A DNA stretch of 10,052 nucleotides, taken from the NCBI GenBank assembly GCA_944351345.1, contig CALVPO010000050.1:1-10052 (forward strand), written 5' to 3'. Position 1 is the stretch's first letter, and every line of letters begins with the position of its first letter. The notes under the pieces were generated by a model. It made no database searches. It was not told the origin of the DNA and saw nothing but the letters and a program-made list of their open reading frames with translations. Shown here in pieces: positions 1 through 6,111 of this stretch. This DNA comes from an uncultured Bacilli bacterium (GTDB lineage Bacteria; Bacillota_I; Bacilli_A; RF39; UBA660). The position numbers and the translations under genes were made by a program.

Positions 1-1
1 A

Positions 2-1636
2 ACAACTCAAAATATTGCTTATAATGTTATCGTTAACAGCGTGAGTAAAAATAAAATTTCTCATGCTTATTTGTTTTCTGGACCTAGAGGTACTGGTAAA
101 ACTTCTACTGCTAAGATTATTGCTAAAATGATAAATTGTAGTAATTTGGGAGCTGATGGAACTCCTTGTGAAAAGTGTGCAAGTTGTTTAAATTTTAATT
201 CTAGTAGTGATATTGTTGAGATTGATGCAGCTTCTAATAATGGTGTTGATGAAATACGTGATTTACGTGATAAAGTTAATTTAGTTCCTACAATTGGGAA
301 ATATAAAATTTATATAATTGACGAGGTTCATATGTTAACTGTTCAAGCTTTTAATGCTTTGTTAAAAACATTAGAAGAACCGCCTGCACATGTTGTATTT
401 ATTTTAGCAACTACTGAGTTTTATAAAATACCTGCTACTGTTGTTTCTAGGTGTCAAAAATTTCAATTTTTAAAATTTTCAGATGATGAGATTGTTTCTA
501 GATTGTCTAATATATCTTCTTTTGAAAATATAGATGTTTCTAAAGATATTCTTTATGAAATTGCTAGGTTGGCTGATGGTGGGTTAAGAGATGCAATTAA
601 TATGTTAGATCAATTATCTTCTTTTGGAAATGGTAAAATTAATATTGATGATTTATATAAATTAAATGGTGTTGTTTCTTATGTTGAAATTTCAAATTTA
701 TTAAAGTTTGTTAAAAACAATAATATTGTAGATATTGCTTCTTTTATCAATGAAATTGATCGTTCTGGTAAAAATATAGATAGATTTATTAATGATTTAT
801 TAATTTTTTTAAAAGATGTTTTGTTGTATAAAAATGAATTTAATTTGAGTGATTTAGGAATAAAAGATAAACAGGAAAAGATAATTGAAATTTCAAAAAT
901 TTTTGATTTGGATGAGATTTCTAATATGATTTTTTCTTTAAATGATTTAAATAATAAGTTGAAAAAATCGGTTTTTTCTACTGTTTTGCTTACTGTATAT
1001 TTTGTTAAATTGTCTAATGATTTAAACAATAATAATTTAAAAATTGGTAATAGAGTTGATAATTTAACTGATATGGATGTTAATAATTCTGCAAAGGAAA
1101 CTAATAATAATTTTTCTATTTCAAAAAATAATATAGTATCTTCTATAACTAAATTTAGTGATAAATTAAAGAAAATTAGAATAAATAATTCTTTTTCTAC
1201 AGCTTCAAAACTTAATAAGGATGAGTTTGTAAAAAAATGGGATACTATTAATCAAAGTTCTATATTAGATGATTTTAGTTCTATTGCTGGAATAATTGAT
1301 GATGTTGATGTTTTGGTTGTTGGGGATAATAATGTTATATTTTTAACTAAATATGATTCTTTGTTGGAAAGAATTTATAATTATGTTGATGATTTTGAAA
1401 GATTATTGTATTTGTTCTTTAATAAAAAATATAAGATTGTTTTTCTTGCTAATGATGAATGGATATATGAAAAAAATAATTATATAAAAAATATTAAAAG
1501 TGGTAAGAAATACATATATATTAACGAAGATGAAAATGGTGATGATAATATTGATGTTAATAAAAAGGTAGAGACTAATGATGATATTGATAAAATTGTT
1601 TCTATTTTAGGCGAAGATATTATTTCATATAAATAA
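2..1636 (+). CDS. dnaX: DNA polymerase III subunit gamma/tau (5' partial)
   Basis: ATPase subunit of the clamp loader, which opens the DnaN sliding clamp and places it on primed DNA; tau also links the loader to the replicative polymerase. Walker A GPRGTGKT is coded at 80-103. A zinc-binding C-X9-C-X2-C-X2-C set has Cys codons at 137, 167, 176 and 185. Walker B DEVH is at 320-331, and the SRC arginine-finger motif at 446-454. The AAA+ lid and domain III follow, then an Asn/Ser-rich linker at about 1020-1200, then a C-terminal domain ending in a GEDI-type tail common in Bacilli DnaX. The frame is open from base 2, and bases 2-40 encode 13 residues that run straight into the conserved ISHAYL block. 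GTG at 41 is therefore an internal Val, and the true start lies upstream by roughly 20-30 codons. ybaB follows after 20 nt. The family assignment is certain. Confidence 0.98.
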   Translation, partial: TTQNIAYNVIVNSVSKNKISHAYLFSGPRGTGKTSTAKIIAKMINCSNLGADGTPCEKCASCLNFNSSSDIVEIDAASNNGVDEIRDLRDKVNLVPTIGKYKIYIIDEVHMLTVQAFNALLKTLEEPPAHVVFILATTEFYKIPATVVSRCQKFQFLKFSDDEIVSRLSNISSFENIDVSKDILYEIARLADGGLRDAINMLDQLSSFGNGKINIDDLYKLNGVVSYVEISNLLKFVKNNNIVDIASFINEIDRSGKNIDRFINDLLIFLKDVLLYKNEFNLSDLGIKDKQEKIIEISKIFDLDEISNMIFSLNDLNNKLKKSVFSTVLLTVYFVKLSNDLNNNNLKIGNRVDNLTDMDVNNSAKETNNNFSISKNNIVSSITKFSDKLKKIRINNSFSTASKLNKDEFVKKWDTINQSSILDDFSSIAGIIDDVDVLVVGDNNVIFLTKYDSLLERIYNYVDDFERLLYLFFNKKYKIVFLANDEWIYEKNNYIKNIKSGKKYIYINEDENGDDNIDVNKKVETNDDIDKIVSILGEDIISYK

Positions 1637-1642
1637 TTTATG

Positions 1643-1647
1643 AGAGG
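1643..1647 (+). promoter_or_regulatory. Ribosome binding site of ybaB
   Basis: AGAGG directly abuts the ATG at 1648, which is too close for initiation, but lies 9 nt before the in-frame ATG at 1657. This moves the start three codons downstream of the longest open frame. Confidence 0.7.
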
Positions 1648-1656
1648 ATGATAAAA

Positions 1657-1965
1657 ATGAATATGAATATGCAAAGTTTAATGAAAGAAGCACAAAAAAT
1701 GCAAAAGGAGTTGCAAAAAGCTCAAAAAGAATTGGAAAATAGTGAATATGAGGGGAATTCTTCTTTTGTAAAGGTTGTTATTAATGGTAATAAGGAAATG
1801 CAATCAATTAAAATTAATTTTGATGATGAACTTTCTGGTAAAGAAGATATGGAAATGTTGGAAGATATGATTATTGTAGCTTATAATGAAGCTTCAAAAA
1901 AGGTTGATGCTGATAAAGATAAAAAATTTGGAAAATATGGCTCTGGATTATCAGGATTGATGTAA
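1657..1965 (+). CDS. ybaB: YbaB/EbfC family nucleoid-associated protein
   Basis: Small DNA-binding protein of the YbaB/EbfC family (YaaK in Bacillus), known to form dimers with a tweezer-like shape and to bind DNA. From ATG 1657 the product is 102 aa, typical for the family. Residues 5-35 form a long Lys/Glu/Gln-rich helix, likely the coiled dimer arm. A short beta region around VVINGNKEM follows, then the family's acidic ED-rich helix, and a Gly-rich C-terminal tail (YGSGLSGL). ATGs at 1648, 1657, 1663 and 1669 are all in frame; 1657 has the best Shine-Dalgarno spacing and gives the expected Met/Asn-rich N-terminus. Its stop directly abuts the recR start. The dnaX-ybaB-recR order is one of the most conserved in bacteria and supports the call. 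Its exact cellular role is not settled even in model species. Confidence 0.96.
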   Translation: MNMNMQSLMKEAQKMQKELQKAQKELENSEYEGNSSFVKVVINGNKEMQSIKINFDDELSGKEDMEMLEDMIIVAYNEASKKVDADKDKKFGKYGSGLSGLM

Positions 1966-2562
1966 ATGTATCCAGATAGTATAAAAAAAATAATTGATAG
2001 TTTTAGAAATTTGCCTGGTATTGGTTATAAAACTGCTGAAAGGCTAGCTTTTTGTATGATTGATTTTGATAAGGATAAGCTTAGTGAATTTTCAGAAGCT
2101 ATATGTAATTTGAGAGATAATATTTGTAATTGTTCTGTATGTGGTAATATTTCTGATAATTCTATTTGTTCTATTTGTGCTAATTTAGATAGAGATGATT
2201 CGATTTTGCTTGTGGTTGAAAAACCGAAGGATATAGTTTTATTTGAAAAATTAGGTGTATATAAAGGAAAATATCATGTTTTAAATGGATTGATTTCTCC
2301 GTTAGATGGAATTGGTCCGGACGAGATTAATTTATCTAAATTAATTGATAGGATGAATAGCTCGGAAGTTAAAGAAATAATTTTAGCTCTTAAACCTAGT
2401 ATAGAAGGTGAAACAACTATGCAATATATAAAAAAGATGTTAGAAAATAATAATGTGAAAATTTCTAAAATTGCAACTGGTGTTCCAATTGGAACTGAGA
2501 TTGAATATATTGATTCTTTGACTTTAGAAATGGCTATTGATGAAAGAAAAAATATGAATTAG
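1966..2562 (+). CDS. recR: Recombination mediator protein RecR
   Basis: RecR acts with RecO (and RecF) to load RecA on SSB-coated single-stranded DNA at gaps and stalled forks. The 198-aa length matches the family. A helix-hairpin-helix with the LPGIGYKTAERLAF signature covers residues 11-29. A C4 zinc finger uses C56, C59, C68 and C71. The Toprim domain spans about 79-175, starting with LLVVEKPKD (conserved Glu at 85). The C-terminal GVPIGTEIEYIDSLTL segment is the Walker-B-like end of the family. The ATG follows the ybaB TAA with no spacer, and AGGA at 1953-1956 inside ybaB gives 9-nt spacing, so translation is probably coupled. The Toprim motif usually read as TNP-x-x-EGE appears here as LKPSIEGE, a substitution discussed in the findings. 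Assignment is firm. Confidence 0.98.
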   Translation: MYPDSIKKIIDSFRNLPGIGYKTAERLAFCMIDFDKDKLSEFSEAICNLRDNICNCSVCGNISDNSICSICANLDRDDSILLVVEKPKDIVLFEKLGVYKGKYHVLNGLISPLDGIGPDEINLSKLIDRMNSSEVKEIILALKPSIEGETTMQYIKKMLENNNVKISKIATGVPIGTEIEYIDSLTLEMAIDERKNMN

Positions 2563-2605
2563 TATATATGTTTTAATCATACTATTTATTGGAGATGATA
2601 TAGTT

Positions 2606-2791
2606 ATGATTAGAAACTTATTCTTGGTATTAAAGAGAATTATTATGGCTACTTTGATTATTTATGCTTATAATTCTTTAGCACCTTCTACTAATGTATT
2701 TATTCCAATTAATATTTTTAATATTTTTTTAGTTAGTTGTTTTGGTTTGATTGCTATGTTTGAACTTATTGTATTTTCTTTCTTTTTTTGA
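2606..2791 (+). CDS. BofA-family small membrane protein (sigma-K processing inhibitor-like)
   Basis: A 61-aa hydrophobic protein. ATG 2606 is preceded by GGAG at 2591-2594. Residues 12-26 and about 37-61 are strongly hydrophobic, separated by a PSTN-VFIPIN turn, consistent with membrane insertion. Compared from memory with Bacillus subtilis BofA (87 aa), N23 and N36 fall exactly on N48 and N61, the 13-residue spacing is kept, and the I-x-(V/I)-P-I-N core is shared. Those Asn residues matter for inhibition of the intramembrane protease SpoIVFB. T64 corresponds to N39 here, and the first BofA transmembrane segment is absent. Position after recR also matches Bacillus, where bofA lies downstream of recR. 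Whether this organism sporulates cannot be told from the window, so the function is inference; family membership is likely. It ends in TGA, 16 nt before holB. Confidence 0.72.
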   Translation: MIRNLFLVLKRIIMATLIIYAYNSLAPSTNVFIPINIFNIFLVSCFGLIAMFELIVFSFFF

Positions 2792-2794
2792 ATT

Positions 2795-2803
2795 GGTGGT
2801 GAT
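2795..2803 (+). promoter_or_regulatory. Ribosome binding site of holB, fixes a GTG start
   Basis: GGTGGTGAT matches the canonical GGAGGTGAT at 8 of 9 positions and ends 4 nt before the GTG at 2808. It rules out the upstream ATG at 2751, which lies inside the BofA-like gene. Confidence 0.75.
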
Positions 2804-2807
2804 AGTT

Positions 2808-3761
2808 GTGTTTGATAACTTTAAAGATAGTCAGTTTGTTGCGTTTTCTTTATTGACTAATTCTATTAAAAATAATAAGATTTCACATGCTTATTTAATA
2901 GATGGAAATAGTAATGAGCATGCTTTTGATTTTGTAATGTCTTTAGTAAAGGTTATTTTATGTAAGTATCATTATACTAATTTTGATAAATGTGGTTCTT
3001 GTAATTTATGTAATAGAATTGATTCTGGTAACTATCCTGAGGTGAAGATTATTTCTTCGGATTCTTTGGTAATAAAGAAGGAACAATTGTTAGAATTACA
3101 GAGTGATTTTAGTAAAATATCTGTTGAAGGTGATTATAGAATTTATATTATAAAAGATTGTGATAAAATGAATAAGCAAGCTTCTAATAGTTTATTAAAA
3201 TTTTTAGAGGAACCTGAAGAAGGGATTATTGCTATTTTGCTTACTAATAATATTAATAAAGTGTTAAAAACTATAGTATCTAGATGTCAGTTAATTACTT
3301 TAGCAAAGGATAGGCATTTTAATAGTGATAGTACTCTTAAAAATTTTGCTTATTCTTTTTGTTCTAGTCAAGAAGAGATAGATAATTTTTTGGAAGATCA
3401 ATCTAAGAAGGACATGATAGAAGCTATTATTAAGTTTATTCTTTATTATGAAGAAAATGGTTTAGATATTATGATTTATTTAAAAAAAATGTGGTATAAT
3501 AATTTTTTAACAAGGGATGATAATATAATGGCTGTTTTTCTTATGGTTCTTTTTTACTTTGATGTTTTTAAATATAAATATAGTTTAAACGATTATTTCT
3601 TTTGTGATTATTTGGATGAATTGAAGAATGTTTCTAATGCAAATAGTTTGGATGATATTTTGAAAAAAATAGATAAATGTGTTGAAATAAAAGAAAATCT
3701 TGAATATAATTTAAATACCAATTTAACAATTGATAATCTTGTAATAGGGTTGGGTGAATAG
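2808..3761 (+). CDS. holB: DNA polymerase III subunit delta' (clamp loader)
   Basis: Delta' is the structural subunit of the clamp loader, paired with DnaX and HolA. From GTG 2808 the product is 317 aa. The N-terminal block SIKNNKISHAYLIDG parallels the DnaX segment NKISHAYLFSG in the same window. The following P-loop position reads GNSNEHAFD and lacks GKT, so no ATP binding is expected, as is common for delta'. A zinc site uses C52, C62, C65 and C68 with the same C-X9-C-X2-C-X2-C spacing as DnaX. The ASNSLLKFLEEP motif and the trans-acting arginine-finger motif SRC (158-160) are intact. The C-terminal third is divergent, as usual. The longest open frame adds 19 codons overlapping the BofA-like gene; these lack family similarity and are excluded. 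The stop at 3759-3761 lies 1 nt before the ricT ATG. Confidence 0.94.
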   Translation: MFDNFKDSQFVAFSLLTNSIKNNKISHAYLIDGNSNEHAFDFVMSLVKVILCKYHYTNFDKCGSCNLCNRIDSGNYPEVKIISSDSLVIKKEQLLELQSDFSKISVEGDYRIYIIKDCDKMNKQASNSLLKFLEEPEEGIIAILLTNNINKVLKTIVSRCQLITLAKDRHFNSDSTLKNFAYSFCSSQEEIDNFLEDQSKKDMIEAIIKFILYYEENGLDIMIYLKKMWYNNFLTRDDNIMAVFLMVLFYFDVFKYKYSLNDYFFCDYLDELKNVSNANSLDDILKKIDKCVEIKENLEYNLNTNLTIDNLVIGLGE

Positions 3762-3762
3762 T

Positions 3763-4551
3763 ATGAATATTGTTGAAGTAAAGTTTGATTATAGTAAGCA
3801 AACTAGTTTTTTTAGGAATAATAAGTTTAATTTAAAAAATAATATTACAGTTATTGTTGATAGTGATAGAGGATTACAATTTGGTAAAGTTGTTAATATT
3901 ATTGATGATATTTCTGAATTTGATTCTGTTTCTCTTTTTAATGTTGTTAGAATTGCTACTAAAAAGGATTATTTGAAACATGTTGCTAATATGAATGATG
4001 TTTGTTCTGCAATAATAAAATGTAAGGAATTAGTAAAGAAAAATAATTTACCAATGACTATTTTGGATGGTAGTTATAATTTTGATAGAACTCAGTTGTT
4101 ATTTAGGTTTGTGGCGGAAGAGAGAGTTGATTTTAGAAATTTGGCTAAGGAATTAGGTTCTTGTTTTAAGACAAGGATAGAACTTAGACAAGTTGGTATT
4201 AGGGATAAAGCTAAAGAAATAGGTGGAGTTGGTCCTTGTGGTAGGTTGTTGTGTTGTAGTAGTTTTTTGAATTCATTTGATAGTGTTACTATAAGTATGG
4301 CTAAAAATCAAAATGTTTCTTTAAATCCTACTAAAATTAATGGAGTATGTGGAAGATTACTTTGTTGTTTAAGATATGAGAATGATACTTATAGTGATTT
4401 AAAAAAAGATTTACCTAAATTAGGTTCGGTAGTTGATTATGAAGGTAAAGAGGGTAAAGTTATTTCTGTTGATGTTTTAAAAGGTAAATATAAGTTGCAA
4501 TTTAATGATAAATCTGTTTTGGAAGTTAGTGCTGATGATAGTAAAAAATAG
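3763..4551 (+). CDS. ricT: RicT/YaaT, PSP1-domain iron-sulfur protein of the RNase Y specificity complex
   Basis: RicT (YaaT) works with RicA (YmcA) and RicF (YlbF) in a complex that binds iron-sulfur clusters and directs mRNA maturation by RNase Y in Bacillus; it also affects phosphorelay-dependent development there. The product is 262 aa from ATG 3763. The PSP1 C-terminal domain is central, and the hallmark is a duplicated Cys motif: CGRLLCC with C159, C164 and C165, and again CGRLLCC with C196, C201 and C202. These are the expected Fe-S ligands. The conserved GGVGPCGR lead-in and SLNPTKINGVCGR linker are present. A short acidic/Lys tail ends the protein. GTG 3754 is also in frame but overlaps the holB stop; GGGTGA at 3752-3757 favours ATG 3763. 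The holB-ricT order is as in Bacillus (there holB-yaaT-yabA), but no yabA follows. Confidence 0.95.
   Translation: MNIVEVKFDYSKQTSFFRNNKFNLKNNITVIVDSDRGLQFGKVVNIIDDISEFDSVSLFNVVRIATKKDYLKHVANMNDVCSAIIKCKELVKKNNLPMTILDGSYNFDRTQLLFRFVAEERVDFRNLAKELGSCFKTRIELRQVGIRDKAKEIGGVGPCGRLLCCSSFLNSFDSVTISMAKNQNVSLNPTKINGVCGRLLCCLRYENDTYSDLKKDLPKLGSVVDYEGKEGKVISVDVLKGKYKLQFNDKSVLEVSADDSKK
4521..4525 (+). promoter_or_regulatory. Possible ribosome binding site of trmN6
   Basis: GGAAG inside the 3' end of ricT lies 9 nt before ATG 4535. It is weaker than the other sites in this window, so coupling to ricT translation through the 17-nt overlap probably helps initiation. Confidence 0.45.
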
Positions 4552-5251
4552 ATTGCTTAATTTTGATGGGATTATATATCAAAATGATGAATGGTTTAAA
4601 TTTTCTTTAGATTCTGTATTATTGGTTAATTTTGTAACTTTGAATTTACGATGTAAGAAGATTATAGATTTAGCAACTGGTAATGCTCCTATTCCAATGC
4701 TTTTATTTTATAAAACGAAAGCTAATATAGATGGTATTGAATTACAGAATTGTGTTTATAAATTGGCTTGTAAATCTATATATGATAATGATATGAATGA
4801 AAGAATAAAAGTTATAAATGGTGATGTTAGAAAAATATCTGATTATTATAATAGTGATATTTATGATACTGTTTTATGTAATCCTCCTTATTTTAAGACT
4901 AAAATAGATGGTTATGTTAATGATAATGAAGTGAAGATGAAAGCTAGACATGAATTAACTTTAGAAGTTGATGATGTTTTGAGAGCTGCTAGATATTTAC
5001 TTAAAAATGGTGGGAATTTTGCTATGGTTCATAGGAGTGAGAGATTTATTGAAATTATTACAAAATTGAAAAATTACAATTTGGAACCAAAAAAAGTGAG
5101 ATTTGTTTATCCTAGAAAAGGTAAAAATAGTGATTTATTTTTAATTGAAGCTGTAAAAAATGGTAATAGTGGTTTGAAAGTAATGGAGCCATTGATTATT
5201 CATAATGATGATGGTAGTTATACTGACGAAGTTAGTTCGATGTTTGGTTGA
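4535..5251 (+). CDS. trmN6: tRNA1(Val) (adenine37-N6)-methyltransferase-like (TrmN6/YabB family)
   Basis: SAM-dependent N6-adenine methyltransferase of the small MTase family; the E. coli member modifies A37 of tRNA1(Val), and substrates in Bacillota are less established. From ATG 4535 the product is 238 aa. The N-terminal YQNDEWFKFSLDSVLL segment is the family's signature opening. SAM motif I reads DLATGNAPIP (45-54), and the catalytic motif IV is NPPYF (116-120), as in N6-adenine enzymes. The C-terminal half contains MVHRSERFIEI and the VRFVYPRKGKNSDLFLIEA block typical of YabB. ATG 4505 is also in frame, but its extra 10 residues lack family similarity and would deepen the overlap with ricT from 17 to 47 nt; TTG 4553 would trim conserved sequence. 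Neighbours ricT and rsmI match the Bacillus order, without the GIY-YIG gene yazA. It ends in TGA. Confidence 0.92.
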   Translation: MIVKNRLLNFDGIIYQNDEWFKFSLDSVLLVNFVTLNLRCKKIIDLATGNAPIPMLLFYKTKANIDGIELQNCVYKLACKSIYDNDMNERIKVINGDVRKISDYYNSDIYDTVLCNPPYFKTKIDGYVNDNEVKMKARHELTLEVDDVLRAARYLLKNGGNFAMVHRSERFIEIITKLKNYNLEPKKVRFVYPRKGKNSDLFLIEAVKNGNSGLKVMEPLIIHNDDGSYTDEVSSMFG

Positions 5252-5256
5252 TTTTT

Positions 5257-5264
5257 GAGGTGAT
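5257..5264 (+). promoter_or_regulatory. Ribosome binding site of rsmI
   Basis: GAGGTGAT is a full 8-base match to the anti-Shine-Dalgarno complement and ends 4 nt before ATG 5269. It selects this ATG over the in-frame TTG at 5248, which overlaps the trmN6 stop. Confidence 0.8.
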
Positions 5265-5268
5265 TTTT

Positions 5269-6111
5269 ATGTGGCAAAAAAGCTATGATGGCAGTCCTAT
5301 TTTGTATTTAATTCCTACACCGATTGGTAATATGGAAGATATAACTATTAGGGCTATTAATGTTTTAAAAGAAGTAAAAGTGGTTTTTTCTGAGGATACA
5401 CGTGTTACTAGAAATTTACTTAATTATTTAAATATAGATAAAAAATTAATTTCTTTACATGAACATAATGAGGAATTGGTTAAAGATAAGGTTTTGGAAT
5501 ATTTGGTAGATGGTTATTCTGTTGGTTTGGTTACAGATAGGGGAACACCTATTATTAGTGATCCAGGATATAAAACTGTAAAGTATATTAGTGATAAAGG
5601 GTATAATGTGGTGGCTCTTCCTGGAGCGAATGCTTTTGTACCTGCTTTAATTGTTTCTGGTATTAGTCCTCAGCCTTTTATTTTTTATGGTTTTTTAGAT
5701 AGTAAAGATAGTAAAAAGAAAAAAGAATTAGATAAATTAAAATATAGTAAAGAAACTATGATTTTTTATGAAGCTCCTCATAGGATTATTAAGACATTGA
5801 AGTTGATGTTAGATATATTTGGAGATAGAGATATTAGTGTTTCTAGAGAAATATCTAAGAAATTTGAAAGTATTTACAGGGGAAAGATTAGTGATTTAAT
5901 TTTAAATTTTGATAATGTTAAGGGTGAATTTGTAATAATTGTATCTGGTTATGTTGATAATAATATTGATTATGATATTAGTATTAGTGATAGTATTAAT
6001 TTTTATATTAATGAAGGACTTAGTAAAAATGATGCTATAAAAATGGTAGCACATATGAGAAAAATGAAAAAGAGTGATGTTTATAGTATATATCATAAGG
6101 AGAGTAAATAA
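5269..6111 (+). CDS. rsmI: 16S rRNA (cytidine1402-2'-O)-methyltransferase RsmI
   Basis: RsmI 2'-O-methylates C1402 of 16S rRNA in the decoding centre, together with RsmH, which methylates N4 of the same base. It is a tetrapyrrole-methylase-fold enzyme. From ATG 5269 it has 280 aa, the normal length. Motifs in order: LIPTPIGNMEDITIRA (14-29), SEDTRVTRNLL (41-51), LHEHNE (63-68), GLVTDRGTPIISDPGY (86-101), LPGANAFVPALIVSG (117-131), FYGFL (139-143) and YEAPHRI (167-173), then a C-terminal RSMI helix-turn-helix-like end (LSKNDAIKMVA). The usual SDAGTP block reads TDRGTP, an Ala-to-Arg change in a normally conserved loop. Its TAA shares one base with the pth ATG, so the two are probably translationally coupled. 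Identification is firm. Confidence 0.97.
   Translation: MWQKSYDGSPILYLIPTPIGNMEDITIRAINVLKEVKVVFSEDTRVTRNLLNYLNIDKKLISLHEHNEELVKDKVLEYLVDGYSVGLVTDRGTPIISDPGYKTVKYISDKGYNVVALPGANAFVPALIVSGISPQPFIFYGFLDSKDSKKKKELDKLKYSKETMIFYEAPHRIIKTLKLMLDIFGDRDISVSREISKKFESIYRGKISDLILNFDNVKGEFVIIVSGYVDNNIDYDISISDSINFYINEGLSKNDAIKMVAHMRKMKKSDVYSIYHKESK

Noticed and set aside
41..43. GTG at 41 as the dnaX start
   Set aside because: The frame is open from base 2 and its 13 upstream codons join directly onto the conserved DnaX N-terminal region; the gene is cut by the window edge.
679..1029. Reverse-strand open frame of 116 codons within dnaX
   Set aside because: It lies wholly antisense to a certain gene, has Lys/Ser/Ile-rich composition expected from complementing AT-rich coding sequence, and shows no family motif.
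1983..1990. A8 run near the recR start and A8 run at 3482-3489 in holB as frameshift or phase-variation tracts
   Set aside because: Both frames are intact through the runs, and such runs are expected by chance with Lys-Lys codons at this base composition.
2789..2791. TGA as Trp (Mycoplasma-type code), extending the BofA-like gene and trmN6
   Set aside because: All Trp codons seen in the confident genes are TGG, no in-frame TGA occurs in over 3000 codons, and read-through tails would overlap the next genes without any family similarity.
2751..2807. Longer holB N-terminus from ATG 2751
   Set aside because: It would lie mostly inside the BofA-like gene, encodes a hydrophobic stretch unlike delta', and has no ribosome binding site; GTG 2808 has a strong one.
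5941..6018. Repetitive GATATTAGTATTAGTGATAG-like stretch in rsmI
   Set aside because: Looks like a simple-sequence effect of Ile/Ser/Asp/Asn codons in an AT-rich gene, with no exact unit repeated in tandem; coding is intact.
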